Shown here piece after piece: positions 44,124 to 54,304 of a stretch of 64,000 nucleotides of DNA (the stretch's first letter is position 1; each line of letters opens with the position of its first letter). Position numbers and translations under genes: made by a program. Source of the stretch: Deltaproteobacteria bacterium (GTDB lineage Bacteria; Desulfobacterota; GWC2-55-46); assembly GCA_016218105.1 (NCBI GenBank), contig JACRET010000005.1, positions 175,446-239,445 on the forward strand, read 5' to 3'. Under the pieces are notes generated by a model. That model was given only the letters and a program-made list of their open reading frames with translations. It had not been told where the DNA came from and did not search any database.

Positions 44124-45193
44124 TCCAGGTGCGTATTGAATATCTCATCGAATGATGTGGCTATCTTCTTGAACATATTTAAAATCTCGGGGTCAAAGTG
44201 GGATGGCATCGTCCTTTTGTCGCCGTTGATTATGATATTGCAGGCCTCCTCATGGGTGAGGGCCCGCTTATAAGGCCTCTTGCTCCTGAGGGCGTCATAT
44301 TGGTCGACCATCATGACTATCCTGCCCTCAATCGGTATCTCGCCGCCCTTGAGCCCCTTCGGGTAACCGCTGCCGTCCCACCTCTCATGATGGCTGAGGG
44401 CGATGGAAGCCGCCATTTGCAGGTTCGGGTAAGGGGAATCCGAAAGCATGTCATACCCTATTACAGTATGCCTCTTCATCACATCGAACTCTTCCGGCGT
44501 AAGCGGCCCCGGCTTAAGAAGGATGCTGTCGGGTATGCCGATCTTTCCTATGTCGTGCATGGGGCTGGCGAATGCCATATCCTCGTTAAAACCGTTGCTG
44601 TTGCCCAATGCCTCCGCGAGCCTGCCTGAGTACATGCCTATTCTTCTGATATGAGAACCCGTGTCGGTGTCCCTGTACTCAGCCACGGCCGTCATCCTGT
44701 GGACTATCTCACTGCTCATGGACTTTACCATCTTGAGGGCGTCCGCCAGCTCCTGGGTCCTTTTCCTTACGTCCTCCTCCAGCCTGAGCTTGTAGTTTTT
44801 CTCGATCTGAACTAGCCTGTAATAGTTTACGGCTTTTTTCAAGGAATGGAGGAGGTACTCGGGTTTGTACGGCTTGATTATGAAGTCAAAAGCGCCCTGC
44901 TTTACGGCATTGACCGCCACATCGAGCTCAGCATACGCCGTCATAAGTATCACAGGCACTTCCTTGTTGATATTATGCACGTGCTCAAGGAGTTCTATAC
45001 CGGAAATCCCCGGCATCTTAATGTCGGTAAGGACGGCGTCAAACGAGCCTTCCCTGAACTTACGTATCGCCTCCTCCGCGTTTGACGAGGAGGTCACGGC
45101 GTACCCGTAGCCCTCAAGGAGCAGGGAAGTGCTGTCCAGGACAAATACGTTGTCGTCAACTATAAGTAAGGAACCAAAGGATTCTTCGCTCAC
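44120..45193 (-). CDS. HD-GYP domain response regulator (c-di-GMP phosphodiesterase)
   Basis: 357 aa. Receiver domain first (IVDDNVF, Asp57 in [23 protein letters not shown]), a coiled linker, then an HD-GYP domain with [25 protein letters not shown] His and [20 protein letters not shown], all metal-binding His/Asp present. It should hydrolyse cyclic di-GMP when phosphorylated. Its ATG overlaps the hybrid kinase stop by four bases (ATGA), so the two genes form a signalling pair. Confidence 0.94.
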   Translation of the reverse strand: MSEESFGSLLIVDDNVFVLDSTSLLLEGYGYAVTSSSNAEEAIRKFREGSFDAVLTDIKMPGISGIELLEHVHNINKEVPVILMTAYAELDVAVNAVKQGAFDFIIKPYKPEYLLHSLKKAVNYYRLVQIEKNYKLRLEEDVRKRTQELADALKMVKSMSSEIVHRMTAVAEYRDTDTGSHIRRIGMYSGRLAEALGNSNGFNEDMAFASPMHDIGKIGIPDSILLKPGPLTPEEFDVMKRHTVIGYDMLSDSPYPNLQMAASIALSHHERWDGSGYPKGLKGGEIPIEGRIVMMVDQYDALRSKRPYKRALTHEEACNIIINGDKRTMPSHFDPEILNMFKKIATSFDEIFNTHLD

Positions 45194-48100
45194 CTCTCGA
45201 TGACCTCTCTTATTTTTTTCAGGAACTCGCTCGGCGAGACCGGCTTCGATATGAAGTTCATCTCACCCTTCATGCCTTTCTCCCTTATGATATCTGATGC
45301 GTATCCGCTTGTAAATAGGGCTTTAATGGCGGGATTCTGCTTTTTTATCTCTTCGTAGACCTCGTTCCCGTTTTTCTTGGGCATGACCATGTCCAGAACA
45401 AGGAGCTTTATGGCATCCTTGTTTTCAGCGTACTTTAGAATGGCGTCCTCTCCATTGACGGCGGCTATGACCTTATAGCCGAACTCCTGAAGCATCGTCT
45501 TGGTGATCATCCTCACATCCTCCTCGTCTTCCGCCAGGAGCACTGTTTCGTCGCCGCCTCGAACCAGCGGTTTCGGCAATTCGGCCTGCCCAATGGTCTC
45601 CGGCGTAACCGGGAGGTATATCTTGAATGTAGTCCCGGAACCCGGCTCGCTGTGGACATCTATAAAACCATTGTGCTGCTTTATTATGCCGTAGACCATC
45701 GAGAGGCCGAGGCCGGTGCCTTTGCCGACCTCTTTCGTGGTGAAAAACGGCTCGAATATCCTCTTCTGCGTCTCCGCATCAATTCCGGAACCGGTATCGG
45801 AGAACGAAATGCACGCGTGTATCCCAGGGGCCCCGTAACCATGGGCCTCGACAAAATCCCGCTGAATGTCCGCCTGGCAGGTCTGGATCGTGAGTTTTCC
45901 GCTCCCGGGCATCGCATCCCTCGCATTGGTCGCGAGGTTCATAAGCACGTGCTCTATCTGGATCGCATCGGCCTTGACGATTAGCGGCTCTTTTGAGAGC
46001 AGGCACTCAAGCTCAATATCCTCGCCGATAAGCCTTCTTAATATCTTCTCGACGCGTTTTACGAGATCGTTGATATCTACGGGCTGTGTCTCCATTATCT
46101 GCTTCCTGCTGAAGGTAAGGAGCCCCTGTGTAAGGCTCGCGGCCTTTTCGGACAATGTAAGCATATGGTCGGCATAGCTCCGTACAAGCGCGTCATTCCC
46201 CTTTTTTATAAGTAGCAGGTTGCCGTAGCCGATGAGCGCCGTAAGTATATTATTGAAGTCGTGCGCTATCCCGCCCGCGAGCTGCCCTACGGCCTCCATT
46301 TTCTGGGAATGCCTGAACTGGTCTTCAAGCTTTTTACGCTCCGTTATATCCTCTATGATGCCGTCGAAGAAGACAGTGCCGTTTTTATCCAATTTCATTA
46401 CAGCCGTTATGGAGCCCCAGATCTTCTTCCCTTTTGCGGTCCTGAACTCGATCTCCTCGCCTTTTATAAATCCGTTCCTGACGATCTTTTCGCTTATTTC
46501 CGCCCGCTTTGTGCTGTTGGCGTAAAAATCGCTCACCTTTTGCTTAAGCACCTTTTCCTTAGATTCTGCTTCGAACATTTCAACGAGGGCGCGGTTCACC
46601 TCTATAAAATGCCCTTCAGAGCCTTCCGTAGTCCTGTAGATTCCGACAGTCAGGTTATTGGCCAGCTCCTCGTACCTGTGCTGAAGCTCTCTCCTTGCCT
46701 CATCCGCAACCCTTACCTGCTCTTCAGTCTCTATCGATTCGACGGCATATGAGATATCCGCCGCGAGCGAGGCTAAAAGATCCATCTCCTCTTTGGTGAA
46801 ATACTCAGGCTCGCCTGAGTAGAAATTTATCGCCCCCGCCGCCTGCCACTTGAATTTTATCGGGAATGCCGCTGATGAACGGAAGCCCCTCCTGAGGGCC
46901 TCGTCACGCCACGGTGCCATTGCGGCGTCCGCTCCGATGTCGTTGCATATGACGCACCTTCCTTCGCGTATAGCGGTCCCCGTTGGCCCGCGCCCGCTGG
47001 AATCGTCCTTTATGCCTATCTCCATCCTGTCGAGGTAATCGCTCGCCTCGCCGTAGCGGGCAAACGGTTTGACCGTCGAGGTCTCCTCGTCCACCCTGCC
47101 TATCCACGCCATCAGGAATTTGCCGTCATCTACGGCTATCCTGCACACTTCGCCGCAAAGCTTCGCGGTATCCCTTATCCTGACGATAGCCTCGTTGACC
47201 TTGCTCAATACCGCGTACAATCTGCTCAGGCGCTCTATCTTCTCTTCCGCCAGTCTCCGCCCCGTGATGTCCGAGAATACCCCGTCGGCATATCTTACGC
47301 CGTCTTTCCCGTAAGTAGCCGTGGCCCGGTCATTAACCCATATCCACTCTCCGTCCCTTCTTTTAACCCTGTACTCCTCATCGAACTTCCTGTTATCGCT
47401 GAAAAGCGCGATATACGAATCCCTGACATGCTCGATGTCGGCGGGGTGGATGCTCTCTGTCCAGATGTCTCCTGCGTCAGCGCATATCTCAAGGGCGGAA
47501 TAACCGAATACCTCCTCGACATTGTTGCTTATGAACGTTATCTTCCCGTCCGAATTGGCGGTCCAGGTCACGTCCGGGATATTTGAGACGAGGGTACGGT
47601 ACTTCTCTTCGCTTTTTTTAAGGGATTCCTCCATCTGCTTACGCTCGGTAATGTCGGTTGAGATGCCGCATACCGCGAAAGGCACATTCCCCGGGTCGAA
47701 TATGGGGACTTTGATGGAGATGTAGTCGTGGAGGATGCCATCCTGATGGAGCGCCTTTTCATCAAATTCCAGCGGGGCCCTTGCCGAGACAACCTTGAGG
47801 TCGTTGGCCCGGAACGCGTCAGCCAGTTCCTTGGAAAAAATGTCATAATCGGTTTTGCCGATTATATCGCCCTTGTTTATGTTGAATAATTCCTCGAATC
47901 TGCGATTGATCAGCAGATATCTGCCTGTAGCGGCGTCTTTCAGAAAGATGACGGCCGTTGAGTTGTCTATGATCGCCTTTAGCCGCTCTTCGCTTCTGAT
48001 AAGAAGCGCGTTTCTGTCCCTGATCTCACGCGACATCCCGTTGAATGCCTCGGAAAGCGCGCCGATCTCATCGCTTGATTCGATCGGGACGGAGATATCG

Positions 48101-49134
48101 TAATTGCCACCGGCTATTGAAGCCGTGGCGGCGGAAATCACCCGGAGTCTTCTGATGACAACTTTGTAAAACGCAAAGAAGAGCGCGCCTATGAGTCCGG
48201 CCACCACAGCGCCGCCCATGACAGCGTCCCTGTACATATCCTTTATCGGCGCGAGCACTTCCTCTGAATCGACCTCTACCAGTAGGGTCCATTTTATGTC
48301 AGGGATGCACATTGAGGCCCCGGCGACCTCCACGCCCCGGTAATCCTTATAAAAATCCGCTATCTCTTTTTTTGAGGCGAGGCATTCATTTACGGGGAAG
48401 GAATTGACTTGGGTATTGAGTATCGAGTCCCTGATAAATATGGATTGCGTGAGCATCAACCTGTCTTTGTTGACAAGGTATACCTCCATGGTTTTGCGCT
48501 TGCCTTTTGACCATGAGATAGCCCCCAAGCTCTTATTGAATTCGCCGGAGAGGATGAAATTCAGGTTTGACAGGTCCGTGAAATTGGCCAACACCCCGAT
48601 GGTCTTGCCTGTGGTCTTGTCGGTTACAGGGGTGGAGATGGCGATACCGGGATCTCTTGATCCCCGGGTATCCTCTCCTGCGTAGGTACGGTCTTTCCCG
48701 ATCCTGAAGAAGGGCTCGTCCGAGACATTCCTCCCGACCTGGCCAGGGTCCGTGCTCGACACTACGCGGCCATCAAGCGTAATAACGGATACGCGGCCTA
48801 TCGTCCTGTCGAGCGGCTTCTTGTTTTTTAATATGTAGGCGCTTAAACCGGCGGCCCTGCCCATATCCCCGCCGGCTATCTTTTTTAATTCTTCCCTGAT
48901 GTGGCCGTCGCTCGCGAAGTCATTCGCCCTCTGTCTGGAAGACTCCAGAAACTGGTATACATGCCCCTCGTACGCCTCGGCCATGACGGTCAAGTCATCG
49001 AGTATGTTTTTCTTGAGATGTTCCTTGTTCTTATCGTAGCTAAAGGTAAAGGTGATGATGATGGGAATGATTATGACAGCTGTGGCGAAGAGCGCCTTGT
49101 GCAAGAGTGATGATGATCGCAATATCTTCATCAA
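45190..49134 (-). CDS. Hybrid sensor histidine kinase: dCache-HAMP-PAS-PAS-GAF-PAS-HisKA-HATPase-REC
   Basis: 1314 aa, one of the largest proteins here. A transmembrane helix near 12-30, a periplasmic dCache-like sensor to ~300, a second helix, HAMP to ~375, PAS (~385-500), PAS (~510-635), GAF (~650-800), PAS (~815-925), HisKA with [19 protein letters not shown], HATPase with [14 protein letters not shown] and [11 protein letters not shown], and a C-terminal receiver with [11 protein letters not shown] (phospho-Asp). It senses an outside ligand and several cytoplasmic cues and probably relays phosphate to the coupled HD-GYP regulator, adjusting c-di-GMP. Ligand unknown. Confidence 0.93.
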   Translation of the reverse strand: MMKILRSSSLLHKALFATAVIIIPIIITFTFSYDKNKEHLKKNILDDLTVMAEAYEGHVYQFLESSRQRANDFASDGHIREELKKIAGGDMGRAAGLSAYILKNKKPLDRTIGRVSVITLDGRVVSSTDPGQVGRNVSDEPFFRIGKDRTYAGEDTRGSRDPGIAISTPVTDKTTGKTIGVLANFTDLSNLNFILSGEFNKSLGAISWSKGKRKTMEVYLVNKDRLMLTQSIFIRDSILNTQVNSFPVNECLASKKEIADFYKDYRGVEVAGASMCIPDIKWTLLVEVDSEEVLAPIKDMYRDAVMGGAVVAGLIGALFFAFYKVVIRRLRVISAATASIAGGNYDISVPIESSDEIGALSEAFNGMSREIRDRNALLIRSEERLKAIIDNSTAVIFLKDAATGRYLLINRRFEELFNINKGDIIGKTDYDIFSKELADAFRANDLKVVSARAPLEFDEKALHQDGILHDYISIKVPIFDPGNVPFAVCGISTDITERKQMEESLKKSEEKYRTLVSNIPDVTWTANSDGKITFISNNVEEVFGYSALEICADAGDIWTESIHPADIEHVRDSYIALFSDNRKFDEEYRVKRRDGEWIWVNDRATATYGKDGVRYADGVFSDITGRRLAEEKIERLSRLYAVLSKVNEAIVRIRDTAKLCGEVCRIAVDDGKFLMAWIGRVDEETSTVKPFARYGEASDYLDRMEIGIKDDSSGRGPTGTAIREGRCVICNDIGADAAMAPWRDEALRRGFRSSAAFPIKFKWQAAGAINFYSGEPEYFTKEEMDLLASLAADISYAVESIETEEQVRVADEARRELQHRYEELANNLTVGIYRTTEGSEGHFIEVNRALVEMFEAESKEKVLKQKVSDFYANSTKRAEISEKIVRNGFIKGEEIEFRTAKGKKIWGSITAVMKLDKNGTVFFDGIIEDITERKKLEDQFRHSQKMEAVGQLAGGIAHDFNNILTALIGYGNLLLIKKGNDALVRSYADHMLTLSEKAASLTQGLLTFSRKQIMETQPVDINDLVKRVEKILRRLIGEDIELECLLSKEPLIVKADAIQIEHVLMNLATNARDAMPGSGKLTIQTCQADIQRDFVEAHGYGAPGIHACISFSDTGSGIDAETQKRIFEPFFTTKEVGKGTGLGLSMVYGIIKQHNGFIDVHSEPGSGTTFKIYLPVTPETIGQAELPKPLVRGGDETVLLAEDEEDVRMITKTMLQEFGYKVIAAVNGEDAILKYAENKDAIKLLVLDMVMPKKNGNEVYEEIKKQNPAIKALFTSGYASDIIREKGMKGEMNFISKPVSPSEFLKKIREVIER

Positions 49135-49235
49135 TGCCTTACTTGTTTTCGAGGTTTAGAGCCAAGCTCTTTTTGAGGTTTGCGCAAAGGGGGCCTAACA
49201 TCCGGGAGAGAGCCAAAATGGGCTTTTCAGAGTGT

Positions 49236-49287
49236 TTGAAGCTCCCTGCGGCAAGCTGCGGGCAGTGCGCTCGCTATGCATATTCAA
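49236..49287 (+). repeat. Family B repeat, short form
   Basis: TTGAAGCTCCCTGCGGCAAG, CTGCGGGCAGTGCGCTCGC and TATGCATATTCAA: a cleanly bounded copy with TTGAA/TTCAA ends. Confidence 0.82.
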
Positions 49288-49415
49288 AATGCGCCCCTGA
49301 TTGAGAAGAAACAACCGGAATGTAAATAGATTAACCCTCTAACTACCCAAAAATCAAGGATTAATTTGTAAGCCGCCCTTTTAGTTTAGCAGGTTGCTGA
49401 AAAACCCGGAATTTA

Positions 49416-49648
49416 TTCAGGCTGCCCAAAAAGGTTGAAGCTCCCCGCGGAATACGCGGGTAATCTTCGATATGTAAGGAAACAATTTCTATTCGCTCGC
49501 TTGACCCCTCAGAAGACTGCGGAGAATGCGCTCGCTATGCATATTCAGCTGCGAGGCGTCGAGAAGCGAGGAATGCGGCGTACTTTGTCCGTACGCCGCA
49601 GTGACGAGCGTCGAAGACAACAAGGCAGATGGACTTTTTCAGCAGCCT
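49416..49648 (-). repeat. Family A copy 5, interrupted by a family B element
   Basis: The left piece TTCAGGCTGCCCAAAAAGG (49416-49434) and the right piece from CTGCGAGGCGTCGAGAAGCG to CTTTTTCAGCAGCCT (49548-49648) together rebuild one family A repeat. Between them lies a full family B element, so B entered an existing A copy. Confidence 0.8.
49435..49547 (+). repeat. Family B repeat, long form, inserted in family A
   Basis: TTGAAGCTCCCCGCGGAATAC, TATGTAAGGAAACAATTTCT, a second GACTGCGGAG segment and GCGCTCGCTATGCATATTCA. At 113 bp it is the longest copy in the window. Confidence 0.82.
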
Positions 49649-49690
49649 ATTAGGCTACAATACCTTTATCCAGTGCCCGTGAAAAAACCG

Positions 49691-51226
49691 TTATAGCTCA
49701 TCCGCCGGGCCTGTTTCCGTCAGAGAGGGCGCGTCACCCGACAACTTTATGAATCCGGAGATAGTTACGCTAATAAAATAAACGAGGAGCGGTAGCTGCA
49801 TCCACCAGAAGGGGAGCTTGTACCTGCTGGCGGGATGGTCGGCAATGACCGCGAGCGTTAGATAATTCAACAGGATAAAACAGAGGAGGAAGGTGACGGC
49901 CGTGCGCCTCCCCTTATCCCCCTCCAGACAGTAGAACGCGAACACGCCAAGGACAAAAAACGCCAGAAGCAGGAACGAGACGGCTCTATTACCCATTATC
50001 CGGTCGATAGACTGGTTCAAGCCAAGGAACCCCGAAAGCAGGCCCGCGCCGCCTCTCTCCGCGGAGGCTGAAAAAGAAAGGTACTCCCACGGGTTTACCT
50101 CGACAAATCCCATAAAATTTGAAAGGGTCGATCTTAGGAACGGCGCAAAATTCGAAAAAACAGCCTCTTTTGATATCGCGAGCACTATCCGGTCTATCGT
50201 CTCCGCGTCGCATTTCAGCTCCCGGAGGACGTCGTGGGAATTAAAAAAATTCGGCCCCACCGCATGGAACCCGTAAAACCTCCCGGCGCTCATCGCAGTA
50301 TTGGCATACGCCTTTCCAGTGGCATCGTCAATATCGCATTTAATGCCCGTATAAAGCATGTAGCCGGAGAGAAAATTCGCGTATTCAGGCACGTAATCGG
50401 CAAGATAACCTTTCTGCAGCGTCCTGAAGTCCTCTTTTATACCGGCGTGGAGCGGCGATGAATAATCGATGAAATCCGCCGTCCGTATGAGCATTGTCAC
50501 CCCTAAGACCCCGACAGGTTCGCCTTTAAAGCCGGTCTTTTTTACCCCATAGAAATTAAATCCGGCGCTGAAGATTACCAGAAGAGCCGCATAGACCGTT
50601 ATGCTCTTGAAATGGCAGATGCCGCGCTCTCTTTTTTTCATATTCATCAACAGCTCGACCGCCAGGAAAAAAAGCATCAGGGCCGTGAACAGGTTGGATG
50701 TAGGCCTTGTGAAGGATGCCGCGGCAGAGGCCAGGGCAAGCGGCGCCATCAGATAAGGGCTCCTGCTCTTAAAATATTTGAAGGCTATGAAGACCGATAC
50801 GAGAAGCAGAAAATGGTTCAGAAAATCGGAAAGCACCGCACGCTCGTAAATCAGGAGATTCCCGCTTATGATTATGGCGAAAGCGAAAAGGGCGGCGATG
50901 GTTTTTTTCCTGAATATATGGAAAAGTATCGAATAGTAGAGAAAGTAGCTTAGCACGCCCAACAGATGCTGGGCATAGACCGCATACGATCTCATCGGGC
51001 CGAAGGCATTATACAGCCAGGTCAGGAAGAGCGGATAACCGAGCGGCCTCGTCGGAAGCGTTACCGTCAATCCGTTATAGGACTGTAACGCGATGAGCTC
51101 GTATGTCTCCGAATCCGGATAATTTACAAGGTCGAGATGGAACGAGGCATACGCCCTCAGTAAGAGTGCGGCTGATATGCAGATAATGTGGACGTAAGAA
51201 AATCTCGAAATCCTTAAAAGCCCCAT
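49691..51226 (-). CDS. GT-C/ArnT-like multi-pass glycosyltransferase
   Basis: 511 aa with about ten transmembrane helices. The first periplasmic loop has YASFHLDLVNYPDSETYELIAL-like residues with an Asp-Ser-Glu, and RPLGYPLFLTWLY follows, typical of family 39/83-like glycosyltransferases that use polyprenyl-phosphate sugars. A soluble C-terminal third precedes the last helices. Transfers an unknown sugar to an envelope acceptor. GAGG-type leader is weak; the start is the first Met of the hydrophobic N-terminus. It is probably transcribed apart from the MscS gene, 139 bases upstream. Confidence 0.75.
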   Translation of the reverse strand: MGLLRISRFSYVHIICISAALLLRAYASFHLDLVNYPDSETYELIALQSYNGLTVTLPTRPLGYPLFLTWLYNAFGPMRSYAVYAQHLLGVLSYFLYYSILFHIFRKKTIAALFAFAIIISGNLLIYERAVLSDFLNHFLLLVSVFIAFKYFKSRSPYLMAPLALASAAASFTRPTSNLFTALMLFFLAVELLMNMKKRERGICHFKSITVYAALLVIFSAGFNFYGVKKTGFKGEPVGVLGVTMLIRTADFIDYSSPLHAGIKEDFRTLQKGYLADYVPEYANFLSGYMLYTGIKCDIDDATGKAYANTAMSAGRFYGFHAVGPNFFNSHDVLRELKCDAETIDRIVLAISKEAVFSNFAPFLRSTLSNFMGFVEVNPWEYLSFSASAERGGAGLLSGFLGLNQSIDRIMGNRAVSFLLLAFFVLGVFAFYCLEGDKGRRTAVTFLLCFILLNYLTLAVIADHPASRYKLPFWWMQLPLLVYFISVTISGFIKLSGDAPSLTETGPADEL

Positions 51227-51318
51227 ATGCCCTTGCGTTTGAGCGTCAATGATAATATTTTAAAATGACCCGGCCTCACCCCAATGGGAGAGGGGGCTCT
51301 TCTGTGTAGGGCCCGTTC

Positions 51319-51342
51319 CCCGAACGGGCCGGGATCTCAATA
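51319..51342. repeat. Short palindrome of the GGGCCCGTTC class
   Basis: AGGGCCCGTTCCCCGAACGG continuing as GCC gives a near-perfect GC hairpin. Close relatives occur at about 22838, 23153, 23526, 40708 and 40870. Confidence 0.65.
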
Positions 51343-51365
51343 AATCCTGCTGAAAAATTGAGGTA

Positions 51366-52817
51366 CTACATTTGAAAGAAGAGCTTTATTTTTTTAAGTA
51401 TGTCTACCTGAGCCTCTTTTTCCGGATCCGTCTCTGAATTGAGTGCCCGGGAGCGTATCTGACGCAATTCACCTGACCGCTTCGAGAGCAGTCCGCTCAG
51501 CTGTTCAGCCATGCCGGGGTCTTCCTTGAATATCGAATGGAACACCTCCGAGCAGATCACTATGCAGACGGACTCCTCCCTGGCCACAACCGTGGCGCTC
51601 CTCGGCTCTCCCGTAAGGAGGCTCATCTCGCCGAAGAAATCGCCCTGTCTTAACGTGGTAACAAGGTTATCCGCGCCGGAGGGATCCCTGGCCATGACAT
51701 CGGCGCTGCCGCTTTTTATGAAATAACACGTTGAGCCTGTCTCGCCCTGCCTTACGATCGGCTCCCCGGCCCCGAACACCTCCACCTTGGCGGCCTGAGC
51801 CACTTTATCAAGGTCATCTTCCTTAAGTAACGCCAGAAAATCCATCGACTGAAGAGAGGACTTCAGAAGACTGTCCTGCGGCGGCTTCCCGCCCCTTCTC
51901 ATGTTTATGGTCCTCGTAGGATACGGTATCACAATCCCGCTCCTCCTGAACGCGTACCATATCCTGGTATAGAGCTCGCTCCTTACGTTGTAAACCTTTA
52001 AAAAATCATCTACCCAGACCCGGAGCCTGTAGTTGATCGCCGAATCGCCAAAGCTCATCACCCAGACCTCGGGCGACGGTTCGGACAGAACCGATGGAGT
52101 GCCTGAGGCTAATTCCGCGAGAAGGCGTTTAACCTTGTCCGGCGCGTCATTATGACTTACGCCGACATCGATAAAGAGCACATGGAGCGGGGTCGGGAAG
52201 GTATAGTTCTCAAGTACGCCTTCAGCCAGTATCCTGTTCGGGAGATAAATAAAATCATTATCTCTTGTGAGGAGGCGGGTCGTGCGCCACGTAACATCCA
52301 TTACCTGCCCTTCCTTGTCCGAGACCTTCACCCAATCCCCCTTTGCGACGATCCTCTCCATGTTGATCCAGAGCCCGGTAAAGAGGTTTTTGATCGTATC
52401 CTGCAGGGAGAGGGCGATGATACCTGTCAGCACCGCCGATGTCGTAAGGAGCGGGACGAGGTTTATCCCAAGGAGCCTGTTTAAAAGGAACATCGCCCCG
52501 GCAGAATACAGTATCAGGGATACGATCGTCCTCAGGAGCGGGGTAACCGTATACCTGTGAAGGAGGCGCAGCGGGGCGTCCGCTATGAGCCATCTTAAAA
52601 TGGAGATAACCCCCAGAGTAGCGAACAATATGAAGACCTGCTGGGCGGCGGATGCGAGCGGCTGCGTGGCGAAGTCCGCTTTAAATATGAATACACCTAT
52701 CTTTGCCGCGGCGGCCACCGCGAAAAAGATAAAGGCTATGATCAGGGGGAGCAGCAGATTTTTTTTAGTATGTATTTTTCTCATTGCCATCCGTAAAATC
52801 CATATTCTATTTAACAT
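51366..52817 (-). CDS. MscS-type mechanosensitive channel with C-terminal cyclic-nucleotide-binding domain
   Basis: 483 aa. Four predicted transmembrane helices lead to the pore-lining segment (VLTGIIALSLQDTIKNLFTGL) and the MscS beta domain (GDWVKVSDKEGQVMDVTWRTTRL), then an alpha/beta cap. A cNMP-binding domain follows from about residue 340: GEPIVRQGETGSTCYFIKSG, GDFFGEMSLLTGEPRSATVVA, the phosphate-binding cassette with EMSLLTGEPRSAT. Fusions of this type (MscK/bCNG-like) are gated by cAMP or tension. A cyclase is not in the window. Confidence 0.92.
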   Translation of the reverse strand: MLNRIWILRMAMRKIHTKKNLLLPLIIAFIFFAVAAAAKIGVFIFKADFATQPLASAAQQVFILFATLGVISILRWLIADAPLRLLHRYTVTPLLRTIVSLILYSAGAMFLLNRLLGINLVPLLTTSAVLTGIIALSLQDTIKNLFTGLWINMERIVAKGDWVKVSDKEGQVMDVTWRTTRLLTRDNDFIYLPNRILAEGVLENYTFPTPLHVLFIDVGVSHNDAPDKVKRLLAELASGTPSVLSEPSPEVWVMSFGDSAINYRLRVWVDDFLKVYNVRSELYTRIWYAFRRSGIVIPYPTRTINMRRGGKPPQDSLLKSSLQSMDFLALLKEDDLDKVAQAAKVEVFGAGEPIVRQGETGSTCYFIKSGSADVMARDPSGADNLVTTLRQGDFFGEMSLLTGEPRSATVVAREESVCIVICSEVFHSIFKEDPGMAEQLSGLLSKRSGELRQIRSRALNSETDPEKEAQVDILKKIKLFFQM

Positions 52818-52903
52818 AAAACAGGCGCTTTACATAAGGGAAAAAATCGAGCTTGATAGCGGGCGTGGGCGCCCGCAGAGGGGTAGCTGCTGGATGTCAG
52901 AAC
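52818..52903. other. Short gap with GC hairpin
   Basis: GCGGGCGTGGGCGCCCGC near 52859-52876 is a 7-bp stem with TGGG loop. No run of T follows on either strand, so it is not a clear terminator. Confidence 0.4.
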
Positions 52904-54304
52904 CTACTCGTCTTTTAGCTTATGCGCCACCCTTATCGCGGTCAGGCCTGCTATAAGGGCCGCAAGAGGCACAAGCGTGAGGAGGTTTCTGTTCGTCGCC
53001 ATGCGGTTCAGGACATACTGATAGTCATAGGTCATCGTATAGACAACGAGAAAACCGGAGAGAACGAGTACAAGTATGAGAAACAGATATTTTATGTTGG
53101 ATCTCATAATAACCCCCGAGCCTATCAATGAGATAAACCCTAGAAAGGCGAATATATGCCCGTTATCGACGCTAAAAAAAATCTCCCTGAAGAAAACGCC
53201 CCAAATCTCAAGGTGCGGCTCTGACCAGGGGATAGCCCCCATTTCATCCGCCGCCCCCACGCCTGTCCCATAGCCGTGGCCGTAGCCTAACCCGTAATGG
53301 GCCCTGAATATTATCCACGGCAGTATATAGACCAGAGCCGCTGCAAAGAAGTAAAGAACCGATTTCCATCTATATTTTTTTTCGATCATGTTATAGGAGA
53401 ATAGCGCCGCGCCCGCGGCAACAAGATAAATCAGCCCCTCGCTTTTTGTGAACGCGGCCATGCCGAAAAAAAGCCCGGAAAGCGCCGCCTCGCCGTACCC
53501 TCCTTTTTCCATATATCTCCAAAGGAGTATCGAGCCCGCGAGAAGATTATAGGAGAGCACGATATCCGAATAGGACTCAAGCGCGTGAAACGTAAGGAGC
53601 GGCGCCGCAGACAGCAGGCAAGCCGTCAGGAGGGCGGGGAGGAGGCCGCCCTCTTTCTTAATCGTAAAGAAAACCAGCGAGATCACAGAGACAAAATAAA
53701 AAGGCGCCCAAGCCTTCGCCAGGCTCTCATGGAAGACGCCCAGCACAAAGGAAACCCATATCTGCTCCATAAATGTCAGTAGCGGGTATCCCAAAATTAT
53801 CCTGTATCCCCTGCCAAAGAAATGCTCGTTCGATGGGTCTAACATAAGCCCTTTGGCATAGAAAAAGACCTTCGCGCTCCTGTTGAACCACGAGTCCTGC
53901 GCTACTATCGGACGGGTAAGCCCCTCAAACAAGACAAATGAGATTTTAAACCCTATCCATATTATCAATACTAATATGAGCAGATTAACAAGGGCGCCTC
54001 GCGCGTTGATCTCAAATGCCGGGGTAGAATCGGCCTCTTTTCTATCCATTGGCTTAATGAAAAATACGGCCGCGAAGGCGATGCTCGTCAATAAAAACGG
54101 GCTTGAGACTGATGCAAGGTTATACGGGATATCAAACGCGCCAAGTAAAAAAATAAAATACGAAATCACGCCAAGACCCGCCCCGTAGCCAAAAGAGAGC
54201 CTCTCAAGGAAATTTGCGCCCCTCTCTCTTAAAAAAGAAGAGACGATGAAAAAACCGCCCGCAGCGGGCAAACCTATGGCGAGTAGCAGCTTCAGCCAGA
54301 TCAT
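52904..54304 (-). CDS. GT-C type multi-pass membrane glycosyltransferase-like protein
   Basis: 466 aa, ten or more transmembrane helices. The first large outer loop contains FEGLTRPIVAQDSWFNRSAK, with an Asp placed as the catalytic residue in GT-C enzymes. A later loop has HYGLGYGHGYGTGVGAADE, rich in Gly and Tyr. It likely uses a polyprenyl-phosphate sugar; acceptor unknown. Its ATG touches the stop of the upstream 219-aa membrane protein, so the two are coupled. Annotated by topology and local motif only. Confidence 0.68.
   Translation of the reverse strand: MIWLKLLLAIGLPAAGGFFIVSSFLRERGANFLERLSFGYGAGLGVISYFIFLLGAFDIPYNLASVSSPFLLTSIAFAAVFFIKPMDRKEADSTPAFEINARGALVNLLILVLIIWIGFKISFVLFEGLTRPIVAQDSWFNRSAKVFFYAKGLMLDPSNEHFFGRGYRIILGYPLLTFMEQIWVSFVLGVFHESLAKAWAPFYFVSVISLVFFTIKKEGGLLPALLTACLLSAAPLLTFHALESYSDIVLSYNLLAGSILLWRYMEKGGYGEAALSGLFFGMAAFTKSEGLIYLVAAGAALFSYNMIEKKYRWKSVLYFFAAALVYILPWIIFRAHYGLGYGHGYGTGVGAADEMGAIPWSEPHLEIWGVFFREIFFSVDNGHIFAFLGFISLIGSGVIMRSNIKYLFLILVLVLSGFLVVYTMTYDYQYVLNRMATNRNLLTLVPLAALIAGLTAIRVAHKLKDE

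Larger units (their letters stand above)
49135..49690. other. Repeat mosaic upstream of the hybrid kinase
   Basis: No gene in ~555 bases. The first 100 bases likely contain the hybrid kinase promoter. Then come family B (49236-49287), a degenerate family A end AGCAGGTTGCTGAAAAAC (about 49388), and a family A copy interrupted by another family B element (49416-49648). Confidence 0.7.
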
